Source: Paenibacillus sp. UNC451MF (GTDB lineage Bacteria; Bacillota; Bacilli; Paenibacillales; NBRC-103111). From it: a stretch of 64,000 nt of DNA. Position 1 is the first letter of the stretch; each line of letters opens with the position of its first letter. The translations under genes and the position numbers were made by a program. Below, piece by piece: positions 30,591-39,168 of this stretch. The stretch lies in NCBI RefSeq assembly GCF_000686845.1, contig NZ_JMLS01000004.1, positions 62,001-126,000 of the forward strand, in the 5' to 3' direction. The notes beneath the pieces are model-generated. The model was not told where the DNA came from and did not search any database. It saw nothing but the letters and a program-made list of their open reading frames with translations.

Positions 30591-32585
30591 TTAAGTATAC
30601 CGGATGAACCTCCACACTCTCCCTACTTCCCGTAATACAGAAAGGTAGTACAAGAAGAGTACGAAAATATATATGTAAATTCGCAATGGAATGCTTTTGC
30701 TGGTCTCCTTAGTTGGCTTCTCATGTGAATCCAAATAATTATCTGCTAGAGGATTCTGCGTTGAAACTGCCGCCTTGGGGTATCGTTTCTTCCACTTCTC
30801 GTATTCACTTAATAGAGCTGAATCCATGACACGAGTGGTTCCATCGAGCTCGATCGTTTTGTTATCATATATTTCTTTACTCTGTTGATAATTAGTCAAC
30901 AAAAGAATGGGTGTACCATCACCATCCAAATATCCGACACTCAGATACCCGCTGATCTTGGACAGGAGCCCTTGCTTTTCTACCTCAATCGTAGATAGAT
31001 ATACCGTCTTTTCTTCTCCGTTATCACCCTTTATCTGAAGTTGATTCATGCCCATATAGGCTGCATTATTCAGCTTCATATGCACAGCTTTTATTTCCGG
31101 AGGGAGCTGCTCCAATTCTCCTATAGAATGGATTGTCTTTATTTCTATCGGTTTAAAAGCATTGGCAACATATTGAATCGGAGTTTCCCCTGTGTGCTTC
31201 ACAAAAGATGCCGATATGAAAAAATGAAGTGCAATAATAACAATCAGACTGAACCATTTACCCCCAATGAGAAAAAAAGCACTTTGCTTAAGCCGCTTCC
31301 TTAACGGCGTTTTCCCAAGCTCTTTCCTTAGCTGTTTCAGTTCTCTGCCACTGCCTCTTTGCTTTTTTAAAGCTTTTGCTCTTTGGGATTGAATTTCAGC
31401 TACGGCTAGGATAGCTTCAATATCATTGGCATTAAACTTCAGAATTCGGTTATACATTTCAAATGCTGAATCAGGGTCCCCCAGCTTCATATGACAGCTT
31501 CCTGCCATTGATAATGCAAGGCTATGGTTAGGATCTTGATCCAGAATTCGCTTAAGATCCTCCAATGCATCCTCCATTTTTCCTATATGAATTAATAGGC
31601 GCGAGCGGTACAAATAGCCGTCGACTTGGTCAGGTAACAATTGAATGAAGCTGTTGCTTGCCGTCAGTGCCCGAGCCATATCACCTGTTTGTACATAGCA
31701 CTCGATAAGTAACCGAACTACATCCGGGTCGGATTTGAAGTATTCTGAAGCCTTTCTTAATGATCTCTCAGCTGCTTGGTAATCTTGCTCCAATAATGCC
31801 AATAAACCCCGTTCACGGTATCTTAGAAAGGAATCATAATCTACATCCACCGTATCCAGCAGAGCTGTATAACCCATATGCAATACCTGTTCATGTCCTA
31901 CCGCATACGCGTACACTTTGGGATACTGTTCCTGAAATCTTTCTCTATCTTCCACCACCAGTTCTTTCCAATGAAAGGTATTCTCAAGGAGACTCCAGAC
32001 CGCTTCAGGCACAAAATAATGATTTTCCATAAAATCAAGAAGCCTGATTGAGATCCTGTTCTGCAGCTTCACGTTCCATATGACGTCCGCATTCAGTTGT
32101 TTTCCCCACTGCTCCGAATCAATCCTCGATGAAAAGTTCTCGTACAACGCTTCTATTTCTTCAATAAACCGCTCCACAGGGTCTACAGGATCGTGAAATT
32201 CATGCTGATCTGTATAGTGCAGCAAACGCTGAAAATGATATGAATCAGATTCTGTCTCCTCATCAATCTCAGCATCCTCCGCGTTGCTCTCGTCATAGTA
32301 CATCTCTGCTTCCTGTAAGTCTTCTTGCCTTCTATCCGTTCGTTCAAGTTCAAGTGCTGCTGAAGCTTCCTGCAGGTAATCTTCAGTTTCTGTAGAACTC
32401 CGGTTCATAGCTCTTTTGGTCCGCTGCTTAGCGTCCTTCACCGCTTGATCATATGCTTCTCTAAGCATCTGATAGCCTTCCGGGTCTTCTTCTGGATGAT
32501 AAAGCTTTAGCTTTACTGCATAGGCTCTCTTGATGGCTGACACATCATCAGTCGGTTCTATGCCGAGAATTTTCCATACTTGCAT
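30591..32585 (-). CDS. Membrane-anchored J-domain/TPR co-chaperone, copy A
   Basis: 664 residues. J-like domain at 1-50 with HPE (30-32) in place of HPD, then an acidic low-complexity linker (about 60-120), TPR-like repeats (about 255-385), a membrane segment ([18 protein letters not shown], about 435-455), a 150-residue outer or loop domain, and a second membrane segment near the C-terminus ([18 protein letters not shown]). The start overlaps the Hsp70 stop (TAATG). The topology would place J domain and TPR in the cytosol and the extra domain outside. Confidence 0.85.
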   Translation of the reverse strand: MQVWKILGIEPTDDVSAIKRAYAVKLKLYHPEEDPEGYQMLREAYDQAVKDAKQRTKRAMNRSSTETEDYLQEASAALELERTDRRQEDLQEAEMYYDESNAEDAEIDEETESDSYHFQRLLHYTDQHEFHDPVDPVERFIEEIEALYENFSSRIDSEQWGKQLNADVIWNVKLQNRISIRLLDFMENHYFVPEAVWSLLENTFHWKELVVEDRERFQEQYPKVYAYAVGHEQVLHMGYTALLDTVDVDYDSFLRYRERGLLALLEQDYQAAERSLRKASEYFKSDPDVVRLLIECYVQTGDMARALTASNSFIQLLPDQVDGYLYRSRLLIHIGKMEDALEDLKRILDQDPNHSLALSMAGSCHMKLGDPDSAFEMYNRILKFNANDIEAILAVAEIQSQRAKALKKQRGSGRELKQLRKELGKTPLRKRLKQSAFFLIGGKWFSLIVIIALHFFISASFVKHTGETPIQYVANAFKPIEIKTIHSIGELEQLPPEIKAVHMKLNNAAYMGMNQLQIKGDNGEEKTVYLSTIEVEKQGLLSKISGYLSVGYLDGDGTPILLLTNYQQSKEIYDNKTIELDGTTRVMDSALLSEYEKWKKRYPKAAVSTQNPLADNYLDSHEKPTKETSKSIPLRIYIYIFVLFLYYLSVLREVGRVWRFIRYT

Positions 32586-34285
32586 TAATAGTCACGCCAC
32601 CTCTCCAAATGCTCTAATTGCTTTTTGAGGAGTGAGGAAGCTTTTTTAACCTCCTGCTCATTTTGAGAAGCAAGAACACGTTCAAACTGCTCCAGCAAAA
32701 ATGCAATCTCCGATCGCTTCTCACCCAACGCTTCCTCATACAGCCTTTCACCCTTGGCCAGCAGCAGCCTATTCTCTGTCCGTTCACGAGGATGGATCTT
32801 AATATCCTTTAATTGTTTCAGTCTTTCTTCGATTTCCTGTTGAGTGAGCTTGCCTGGATTTTTCTCAATAATGGTTTTCTGCTTCACTCCGGTGCTTACG
32901 GTTGTGACCTCTACCTCTAAAATTCCGTTAATATCGTAAGTGAACCTTACGTCAATCGCTTGCTCTCCCGCTTCATCGGGTGGCACTTGCACCGATAGCT
33001 CACCCAGCTTAATATTATGGTCTACTCTTCGGCTCTCGCCTTGATAAACGATGACTCGAATGCTCTTCTGCTGATCATGGATAGTGTAAAACGTCTCCAC
33101 CTTGCTAACCGGAATCGGTGTGTTACGCTCAATAATCGGACTAAAATGACCACTGTCGAAGTTCCCGTTCCCCATAGTCTTTGTAATTTCAATTCCAAGT
33201 GTATATGGGCATACGTCTGTAAGAACAACCTCTTTAAGCGCCTCGTTTCTTTCTTTAAGAGCTACCTGTATGGCAGCCCCTAAAGCAACAGCTTCATCCG
33301 GATTAATCTGACTGAAAGGCAGCTTCCCGAACATTTTGCTGACAACCGATTTAATGACAGGCATACGAGTTGCACCGCCGATCAAAATAACAGCATCCAA
33401 GTCATCCGGAGAAAGGGAAGCATCGCGCAACGCCCTCTCTATTGGATGACGCAGCCTAAGAATTAGCTGGCCGGCTATTTTCTCAAACTCGCTTCGGTCC
33501 ATTGAAAGCTCGTACTCCTGAGCCTCCCACATAAAGCTCATTTGCCCAGCATTTCCGCTGCCAATAGCACGCTTGCATATCTCAGCCTGCTTGAATAGTG
33601 CCGAACGAGCTTTGAAGTCCAACTCCTGGTAATCTATCCCCTTGGTTTCCGCAAAATATGAAACAAGCAGTTGAGTGAAATCCTCGCCGCCCAAGTAATT
33701 ATCCCCGGCAATGGACTGCACTTCCATTACACCCTCAAAGAACTCCAAGATAGACACATCAAAAGTACCCCCACCCAAATCAAAGACGAGGAATTTCGTA
33801 TCCGATTTCTGCTGGTGGAGACCGTAGGAGATCGCTGCAGCGGTAGGCTCGCTAATAAGCCGCTCTACTTTCAAGCCTGCGATTTCTGCCGCGAGTTTGG
33901 TCGCCTTGCGTTGGGTGTCGTTGAAATACGCCGGGACGCTAATGACCGCTTCCGTCACTTCATGTCCGAAAAAAGCTTCTGCATCGGATTTTAAGGATTT
34001 CACAATAAAGGAAGATAACTCCTCCGGTGAAAAAGAGTAACGGCCGAGACGAAATATTTTCTCAGTCCCCATATACCTCTTAAAGGTTGCAGCTGTAAGG
34101 TCCGGATGAGTAATTAACCGTTCTTTGGCAATTTGACCTACGAGTATTTCACCGTTTTCATCCACACTTACTATAGAAGGGGTTAATCGTTCCCCAAGCA
34201 CATTCGGTATAATAGTGGGACCGTCTTCTGTCCAATAAGCAACCAGACTGTTTGTTGTTCCCAGATCAATACCAATCATTGTCAT
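32585..34285 (-). CDS. hscC: HscC-like Hsp70 chaperone
   Basis: 566 residues, shorter than DnaK. Nucleotide-binding domain with [51 protein letters not shown] and [10 protein letters not shown]; substrate domain from about 375 ([10 protein letters not shown]...); short helical lid. Not the general DnaK: it lacks dnaK-grpE-dnaJ neighbours and instead leads an operon with two J/TPR and two DUF1266 genes. The ATG at 34285 lies 9 nt after GAGG; an in-frame start at 34342 would add 19 unusual residues. Confidence 0.88.
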   Translation of the reverse strand: MTMIGIDLGTTNSLVAYWTEDGPTIIPNVLGERLTPSIVSVDENGEILVGQIAKERLITHPDLTAATFKRYMGTEKIFRLGRYSFSPEELSSFIVKSLKSDAEAFFGHEVTEAVISVPAYFNDTQRKATKLAAEIAGLKVERLISEPTAAAISYGLHQQKSDTKFLVFDLGGGTFDVSILEFFEGVMEVQSIAGDNYLGGEDFTQLLVSYFAETKGIDYQELDFKARSALFKQAEICKRAIGSGNAGQMSFMWEAQEYELSMDRSEFEKIAGQLILRLRHPIERALRDASLSPDDLDAVILIGGATRMPVIKSVVSKMFGKLPFSQINPDEAVALGAAIQVALKERNEALKEVVLTDVCPYTLGIEITKTMGNGNFDSGHFSPIIERNTPIPVSKVETFYTIHDQQKSIRVIVYQGESRRVDHNIKLGELSVQVPPDEAGEQAIDVRFTYDINGILEVEVTTVSTGVKQKTIIEKNPGKLTQQEIEERLKQLKDIKIHPRERTENRLLLAKGERLYEEALGEKRSEIAFLLEQFERVLASQNEQEVKKASSLLKKQLEHLERWRDY

Positions 34286-34417
34286 TAATTGCAACCTCGT
34301 TTCAAAATGTATTGGATTAGGAAATTCATCTTCTTTTTCCATATTTTTTATTATCGGATAATTACACGATTTTATTAAGTTTGATCGCCTTAACCGAAGG
34401 ATTGACTTATTAGGGTA

Positions 34418-34456
34418 TAAAAAAACAGGATGTCAACTTGTGAAGTGACAACCTGT
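34418..34456 (-). terminator. Leftward terminator upstream of the chaperone operon
   Basis: Read leftward, ACAGGT-TGTCA and TGACA-CCTGT pair around a 10-nt loop, followed by seven T. It ends transcription entering from the membrane-protein gene and isolates the chaperone operon. Confidence 0.7.
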
Positions 34457-34473
34457 CTTATATTCTTCATGTA

Positions 34474-34605
34474 TTCATTGGATCGCAAAATAGATATCTA
34501 CTTCGGACTCCGACGAATCCGGTCCCATAAATCGTTCATCCTATACTTCGAATTCGATTCCACCGGCTGGTTTTAAACCGAGCTGCGGAATCAGGATATT
34601 ATTGT
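34474..34605 (-). pseudogene. Remnant of a GyrI-like effector-binding domain
   Basis: Leftward reading gives ILIPQLGLKPAGGIEFEV, an in-frame TAG, then DERFMGPDSSESEVDIYFAI and stop at 34474. Relatives read EVYDERF, so the TAG likely arose from a Tyr codon (TAT to TAG). Only the C-terminal 40 or so residues of an AraC effector-domain protein remain. Confidence 0.6.
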
Positions 34606-34649
34606 ATTAATTCCATAGCTTGTAAAGCCTCCTATCATTCAGTAACTAA

Positions 34650-35165
34650 TTAAAGGACGTGATTCGTCCTTAATTTAATAGCTTTACAAACAAGAAAACC
34701 AGCGTACATAAACAATAGTCCAAGCACTGTATTAGCAATTAAATAGTAATGGACATAGTTTGCACAATAAAATGGCAGCTCCTCACACATCAAATTATAC
34801 CCGGCGCGGGGAAAGTCCCAACCATACCACGACCTTGGAAACCCTTTTGCCAATAAAGTAGCTAAGAAAACAAGCACAAGCTTATCCATTATTGACGTAA
34901 CGATAAAGGAATGAAGGAACGCCGTCCAAGTTACTCTCCTAAACACGCCATTCATCATTAAACCTACAAGGAAATATGGAATTAGACAAAAAAAGAAACC
35001 GTAATACATCCATGAAAACGGCCTGGACTGATCCGCAGGAATCGTAGTGAATACGGAATATGTTGTTCCAACAAATAGATAAGTCGGTATGTAGGACATC
35101 AGAAAGACGCTGCTAACCAACAAAGATTGGGTCATAAAGAGTCTACATGTTTTGCACCGGTTCAT
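34650..35165 (-). CDS. Hypothetical four-helix membrane protein
   Basis: 171 residues. Not recognised. N-terminal CKTC then about four membrane helices (LVSSVFLMSYIPTYLFV, WMYYGFFFCLIPYFLVGLMM, DKLVLVFLATLLA, YYLIANTVLGLLFMYAGFLV). The ATG at 35165 has AAGGGGG 6 nt upstream; an upstream in-frame start at 35252 runs through sequence without a site. The C-terminal helix ends in basic residues. Confidence 0.65.
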   Translation of the reverse strand: MNRCKTCRLFMTQSLLVSSVFLMSYIPTYLFVGTTYSVFTTIPADQSRPFSWMYYGFFFCLIPYFLVGLMMNGVFRRVTWTAFLHSFIVTSIMDKLVLVFLATLLAKGFPRSWYGWDFPRAGYNLMCEELPFYCANYVHYYLIANTVLGLLFMYAGFLVCKAIKLRTNHVL

Positions 35166-35505
35166 ATCAATCCCCCTTAGTTTACGATGAGTTTTATTAT
35201 TTACTAGCAAAACTTCGTAACGGGTTTCCTTACTTGTGAAATCTGTAAACACCGCACAGATCGATACTTTCTGATTCCAAATCTAATAGAGTAGCGATTA
35301 TCATCCCGTGACATACCACCATCACATTGGAATAGTTCCTATATCGATCAAGGACTCATTGCTTGTCCTCCATACAAATGGTATCTATAGTTCATCATAA
35401 CACATACCATAATTGGTTGTAATATCCATTCCGTACAGATTGCAGGATGCCTGAATAATGTGAATGGTTTCAAACCTTTTGAACAAAAAAAGAAAGCTTG
35501 ATCGC
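35166..35505. other. Intergenic region with a gene remnant
   Basis: 340 bases between two leftward membrane-protein genes. It contains the histidine-phosphatase fragment at 35230-35355 and the start of a terminator near 35484. Nothing else coding is seen. Confidence 0.5.
35230..35355 (-). pseudogene. Remnant of a histidine-phosphatase (phosphoglycerate-mutase-like) protein
   Basis: Leftward reading gives VLDRYRNYSNVMVVCHGMII then ATLLDLESESIDLCGVYRF, with stop at 35230. The VVCHGM block matches the second catalytic histidine region of the histidine phosphatase family. The N-terminal RHG half is absent and an in-frame stop lies just upstream, so only a fragment survives. Confidence 0.55.
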
Positions 35506-35517
35506 TCAAGCTTTCCT
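35484..35517 (-). terminator. Terminator of the DUF2306-like gene
   Basis: GAAAGCTTGA and TCAAGCTTTC pair perfectly and are followed leftward by a T run. The stem overlaps the last codons of the gene. Confidence 0.8.
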
Positions 35518-35973
35518 AACACGCCTATACTTTTTACCAACCATCATAATAATAGGCGTTCCTACAATTGTAGGTAAAAACCAGAAGATGAGGATCGGTA
35601 GGTAATTCAAGCCTGGAATGCTATGTCCATTAACGACAAGCACAGCGGTAACGACTCCTATATAGGATCCTAGCATCCCACCGATATGCCTGCCGAGCCA
35701 GTCGACCCGTCGGCTTTTTTTGGCTGTATATCCGTAAAGTGCCATCGCATAAGAAAAGATTGCTATATAAAACAAATAGGCACTCTCCGACCAATGCATA
35801 ATGGCCATACTGATTGAGCTGAGAAAAATGACTATATAACCAGCATGATAAATTTCTCCAAAAACCGTGTGCCATCCTTTTCTTTTCCTGACCAATGCCG
35901 ATACAGCACCCGTTATCAGACATACCGTGCCTGCAACTATATGCAGTATGAGAATGAGTTCAAATACATCCAA
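35506..35973 (-). CDS. DUF2306-like small membrane protein
   Basis: 155 residues, four to five membrane helices. The start LILILHIVAGTVCLITGAVSALV with a following KGWHTVFGEIYHAGY resembles DUF2306-type proteins (conserved His pattern LHI...H...H). Function unknown. Its terminator overlaps its 3' end. Confidence 0.65.
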   Translation of the reverse strand: MDVFELILILHIVAGTVCLITGAVSALVRKRKGWHTVFGEIYHAGYIVIFLSSISMAIMHWSESAYLFYIAIFSYAMALYGYTAKKSRRVDWLGRHIGGMLGSYIGVVTAVLVVNGHSIPGLNYLPILIFWFLPTIVGTPIIMMVGKKYRRVRKA

Positions 35974-36040
35974 TGGATACCCTGCCTTATCTCTTTAATT
36001 TGTAAGCTATTTTCCCTTGAACATCCAATTTAATCTTGTA

Positions 36041-36067
36041 TTGACTGCTAATAATTGCTACTATAAT
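36041..36067 (+). promoter_or_regulatory. Promoter of the 56-residue gene
   Basis: -35 TTGACT (36041-36046) and a perfect -10 TATAAT (36062-36067) with a 15-bp spacer, slightly short. It lies 36 bases before the ATG at 36103. Confidence 0.5.
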
Positions 36068-36102
36068 GCTCTACCCCAAATAACTTACACCAGGTGAAAT
36101 CA

Positions 36103-36273
36103 ATGGATTCAGAAAAGTTTTATGAAGAACTTAAGCTTTATCGTGGCGAGGATCGGGCGAAACTAGTAATGCAGCAGGTCAAATCGATTCTATCGAACAA
36201 TCAGCAGCAGAAATGGTGGCAAAAAATATCGCTGTTTAACAAGCCGAAGACGGAACCTAAGGGCTGGGATTAA
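36103..36273 (+). CDS. Very small hypothetical protein, 56 aa
   Basis: Begins MDSEKFYEELKLYRGEDRAK, continues VMQQVKSILSNNQQQKWWQK and ends in a basic KPKTEPKGWD tail. Highly charged and probably helical; not recognised. Supported by CAGGTG 7 nt upstream of the ATG and a promoter with a perfect -10 element. The codon use and charge pattern look coding. Confidence 0.5.
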   Translation: MDSEKFYEELKLYRGEDRAKLVMQQVKSILSNNQQQKWWQKISLFNKPKTEPKGWD

Positions 36274-36310
36274 TAGGAGGGAACCCCCTCCCCATTCCTT
36301 GTAAAAAACT

Positions 36311-36496
36311 TCAGCCTTCACCCTCACCTTCGATACTAAATACAACCCATTTATTGAGTTCTTCTTTATTTTTCGAAAATTCATCATGCTTCATTACTGC
36401 GTACTCGTTCGTGTCCGGAAACCAAATCACGTAATAGGACTTATTCGATTCTCTGAATAATTTTTTGGCCATATCAATAGCATATTGTTTTGTCAA
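36311..36496 (-). CDS. Small hypothetical protein, 61 aa
   Basis: Not recognised. Compact domain with KSYYVIWFPDTNEYAVMKHDEF, ending in an acidic SIEGEGEG tail. The TTG start at 36496 follows AAGGGGAG by about 10 nt. It lies 30 bases downstream of the PIG-L gene on the same strand and may share its transcript. Confidence 0.6.
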   Translation of the reverse strand: MTKQYAIDMAKKLFRESNKSYYVIWFPDTNEYAVMKHDEFSKNKEELNKWVVFSIEGEGEG

Positions 36497-36524
36497 ATGA
36501 ACGACGCTCCCCTTGTATCATCTC

Positions 36525-37223
36525 TTAGATGATTCCATCATAGATCGATTTCTCTAATCTCGGAGGGTACCATGCTCCTCTTTCCCAAGCAAGAACAAAC
36601 GATTCATACCGTCGATTCTCCGGAAACGACTCCAGATCACCGAAATATCTTCGAATTGCATAAATCTGCGATTCATGAGCGTGCAGCGCTTCTGCTTTCA
36701 TAGACCAGTACGGTTCCGTATCTAGTGCAATCGAGGGATGATGACCGTTTTCTTTTAATGTGTTGGAAGATATGTAATAAAGCTTTTGAACAGACGGGCA
36801 GCGTCCGCTTAGAACAGCAGAGGTGGCTATCTTGGAAATGGTCATATGGTCAGGATGAAAATTCCCGCCGTCCTCTGGAAAAGTGACGACCACTTCGGGC
36901 TTATGTTCAAGAATAAAATGAATCACCCGTTCAATAAATTCGCCTTCCTCGATTTCTTTTAGTTTACCGTCCGGATACCCCAGATGCTCCACCTGGCTTA
37001 ATCCAAGAATGCTTGCCGCTTTCATCATCTCCTGCTCACGCTGTGCTCCGAGCTCTTCATTCGTTAGATGCCCTACATCACCATTCTTTTTCCCGGCGTC
37101 GCCTCTGGTGGCCAACAGAAGAACGGGCTTCTCCCCCTGCTCTGCAAGCTGCTTAATAAGGCAGGCACATAGAAAGCTCTCATCGTCGGGATGAGCAAAT
37201 ATAAAAGCGGTTGTTCGACTCAT
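36525..37223 (-). CDS. PIG-L (LmbE-like) family deacetylase
   Basis: About 232 residues. Zinc-ligand motifs AHPDDE near the N-terminus and HPDH in the middle (NFHPDHMTIS) identify an N-acetylglucosaminyl-type deacetylase. Relatives act in bacillithiol or glycan metabolism; it is not clearly BshB. The third ATG (37223) is preferred because GGAGGAGG lies 6 nt upstream; an in-frame ATG at 37241 is possible. Confidence 0.88.
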   Translation of the reverse strand: MSRTTAFIFAHPDDESFLCACLIKQLAEQGEKPVLLLATRGDAGKKNGDVGHLTNEELGAQREQEMMKAASILGLSQVEHLGYPDGKLKEIEEGEFIERVIHFILEHKPEVVVTFPEDGGNFHPDHMTISKIATSAVLSGRCPSVQKLYYISSNTLKENGHHPSIALDTEPYWSMKAEALHAHESQIYAIRRYFGDLESFPENRRYESFVLAWERGAWYPPRLEKSIYDGII

Positions 37224-37350
37224 CATCATCCTCCTCCTCACCCCTTATTATATCAATAGTTCGTGATAGAGATAAGAGTAGTTCAGGCCCGAACAAAAAT
37301 TAATAGAAAAGCATATAGTATACCATGTCCTACTTGAAAGGAGGAATACT

Positions 37351-37608
37351 ATGTCTACTAATCATAACTATAGAATATGCAAGCAATATATGCAGCAAAA
37401 TGTCCGAATCACTACCGTTCAAGGTATCACTTATGAAGGTACAATCGTGAACGTCGATCATCAAAACGTATATATTCAAGCGCTTCGCCCGACGGGACGA
37501 AATAAGGCTTCCATTTCTTTCTTTCCCTTCGTGCTGCCTCTGGTCTTATTTGATCTGCTAGTCATTGCTCTATTGGACAGCCCCCGTTTCGGTCGTGGCT
37601 TTTGGTAA
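37351..37608 (+). CDS. Small protein with Sm-like N-terminal strand pattern and a hydrophobic segment
   Basis: 85 residues. The segment QNVRITTVQGITYEGTIVNV recalls an Sm-type beta-barrel start and is followed by ISFFPFVLPLVLFDLLVIALL, a likely membrane helix. Not assigned to a named family. AAAGGAGG precedes the ATG at a good distance, and a terminator follows, so it is an independent gene. Confidence 0.7.
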   Translation: MSTNHNYRICKQYMQQNVRITTVQGITYEGTIVNVDHQNVYIQALRPTGRNKASISFFPFVLPLVLFDLLVIALLDSPRFGRGFW

Positions 37609-37611
37609 TTG

Positions 37612-37643
37612 AGAAGTCCCTCATCGACGAGGGGCTTTTTTAT
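37612..37643 (+). terminator. Terminator of the 85-residue gene
   Basis: AGTCCCTC-6 nt-GAGGGGCT followed by TTTTTT, a few bases past the stop. Confidence 0.8.
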
Positions 37644-37651
37644 TTGTCAAC

Positions 37652-37816
37652 TTATGCAGTTGCCGGTTGCTCATTCTTACAATAGGGTTGCAACTGTTGG
37701 CATAGTCCCGCATGATATAGCTTGGAATCATAATAGTGAAATCCGCTCTTAAATACGACTTCTTCAGCTGTATATCGAAAAGAATGCAAATTTTTACAAA
37801 AAATACAATAGTACAT
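37652..37816 (-). CDS. Very small cysteine-rich (zinc-ribbon-like) protein, 54 aa
   Basis: Begins MYYCIFCKNLHSFRYTAEEV and ends GLCQQLQPYCKNEQPATA. Two cysteine pairs (CIFC and CQQLQPYC) suggest zinc binding. AAGAGGTG lies 7 nt before the ATG at 37816. This frame is more convincing than the longer overlapping frame at 37621-37857, which has no such features. Not recognised functionally. Confidence 0.6.
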   Translation of the reverse strand: MYYCIFCKNLHSFRYTAEEVVFKSGFHYYDSKLYHAGLCQQLQPYCKNEQPATA

Positions 37817-37970
37817 AAGTCGCACCTCTTTTCCTTAATCATTATCAATTTACACATACTAATATGAAGAAAATATGATTATTATGCAGATTTTTGTGAA
37901 TTTTTTGTAAATAAAAGAAAACGTTGGTGTATTGTTGTATTATTAAATTTAGAGAGTTATTAATGTACTG

Positions 37971-37999
37971 TTGCTAACAAATTATAAGTATGTTATATT
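37971..37999 (+). promoter_or_regulatory. Promoter of the nitroreductase gene
   Basis: -35 TTGCTA (37971-37976), a 17-bp spacer and -10 TATATT (37994-37999), 37 bases before the start codon, with GAAAGGTGG as ribosome binding site. Confidence 0.5.
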
Positions 38000-38035
38000 A
38001 CATATAATTCCTATTGGAAAGGTGGTAATTATTAA

Positions 38036-38653
38036 ATGAGTAATTCCAGTTTGGTTCTTAATCAGATTCAAGAAGAGGTTCAAGGTCATCGTAAATCCGA
38101 GTATCCCGTCAATCCTGTTTTTCTGAATCGCTGGTCTCCTCGTGCCTATTCCAATCAAAAGGTTTCGGATGCGGACCTACTCACCGTCTTGGAAGCTGCT
38201 CGCTGGGCGCCGTCCTCATTTAACGACCAGCCTTGGCGTTTTATTGTAGCCAAAACGGATGAGCAATTGGCCGTTTTTCATCAGTTTCTAAATGAATTCA
38301 ATCGCTCGTGGGCAAATAAAGCCCCCGTATTAGTGTTAATTGCTTCGGACAAAACAAGAGCCAATGGCGACGCGAATCCTGCGCATACATTCGATGCAGG
38401 GACCGCTTGGGGCTATCTCGCGCTTCAAGCAAAATTGCTCGGTTTAGCCACTCATGCCATCGGTGGGTTTGATAAAGCCCAAGCTCGTACCCTGCTTAAC
38501 GTTCCTGACGAGTTTGATCTGCATGCTGTAGTGACGATCGGTTATCAGGGAGATGCAAGCCTGCTACCGGAACCTCTCCAGCAGCGTGAAGTACCTAACG
38601 AACGCAGACCGCTTCAAGAAATCATTTTTGAAGGAAGCGTCCCATCTAAATAA
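38036..38653 (+). CDS. Nitroreductase-family flavoprotein
   Basis: 205 residues. FMN-binding features: RWSPRAYSNQKVSDADLLTVLEAARWAPSSFNDQPWRF at the N-terminus, ANKAPVLVLIASD in the middle and GGFDKAQARTLLNVPDEFDLHAVVTIGY near the C-terminus. Such enzymes reduce nitro groups, quinones or flavins with NAD(P)H. Stand-alone gene with promoter and terminator. Confidence 0.9.
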   Translation: MSNSSLVLNQIQEEVQGHRKSEYPVNPVFLNRWSPRAYSNQKVSDADLLTVLEAARWAPSSFNDQPWRFIVAKTDEQLAVFHQFLNEFNRSWANKAPVLVLIASDKTRANGDANPAHTFDAGTAWGYLALQAKLLGLATHAIGGFDKAQARTLLNVPDEFDLHAVVTIGYQGDASLLPEPLQQREVPNERRPLQEIIFEGSVPSK

Positions 38654-38660
38654 ACGCAAC

Positions 38661-38692
38661 AAAGCGGAGCCGTCTGAGCTCCGCTTTTTTTC
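38661..38692 (+). terminator. Terminator of the nitroreductase gene
   Basis: AAAGCGGAG-GCTCCGCTTT hairpin followed by a T run, directly after the stop. Confidence 0.85.
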
Positions 38693-38898
38693 AAACCTTT
38701 TACCTCCCCCTGGGAATCCGTTAGTTTCTCCTCAGTCTTTACAGGACGAAGCATATATGCGACACAATGATAAAACCTTGCACTTTACGCGTAAGGTTCC
38801 ATTCTATTTATGTCATATTCAAAAAAATGGATACATATAATGAATATCATGTCCAATTATGGAACAAGCATGAGCCTATAGCAAAAAGGGGAGCGTGA

Positions 38899-39129
38899 TT
38901 GCACGTGTGGGAAAGTGTACTTAAAAAAGAACAGTGGGAAATTCAAGTCGATCAAGATCATAAATCAATCTTACTTAATGTATCCACAAATCCTCAGAAC
39001 GACGAGACCGTTTCACTTCAATTAGATCAATCCGAGCTTTTTGAGCTCATTCATACGTTTTTGTCTATTAACCGTTCCTTCAATAACGAGACAATGTACT
39101 ATGATGATCTAGCTGCCGATCATTCATAA
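38899..39129 (+). CDS. Hypothetical protein, 76 aa
   Basis: Not recognised. Reads HVWESVLKKEQWEIQVDQDH, a beta-rich centre and LFELIHTFLSINRSF, ending in an acidic tail. The TTG start follows AGGGGAG. No neighbour suggests a role; the next gene is convergent. Confidence 0.55.
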   Translation: MHVWESVLKKEQWEIQVDQDHKSILLNVSTNPQNDETVSLQLDQSELFELIHTFLSINRSFNNETMYYDDLAADHS

Positions 39130-39168
39130 GTGAGGGATGCAACACCCTTCCGAATGATCGGGGTCTTG

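Noticed and set aside
37621-37857. A 78-residue leftward open frame overlapping the 54-residue cysteine-rich frame
   Set aside because: It runs through a terminator at its 3' end and has no ribosome binding site as good as the shorter frame. The shorter frame has cysteine pairs and good spacing.
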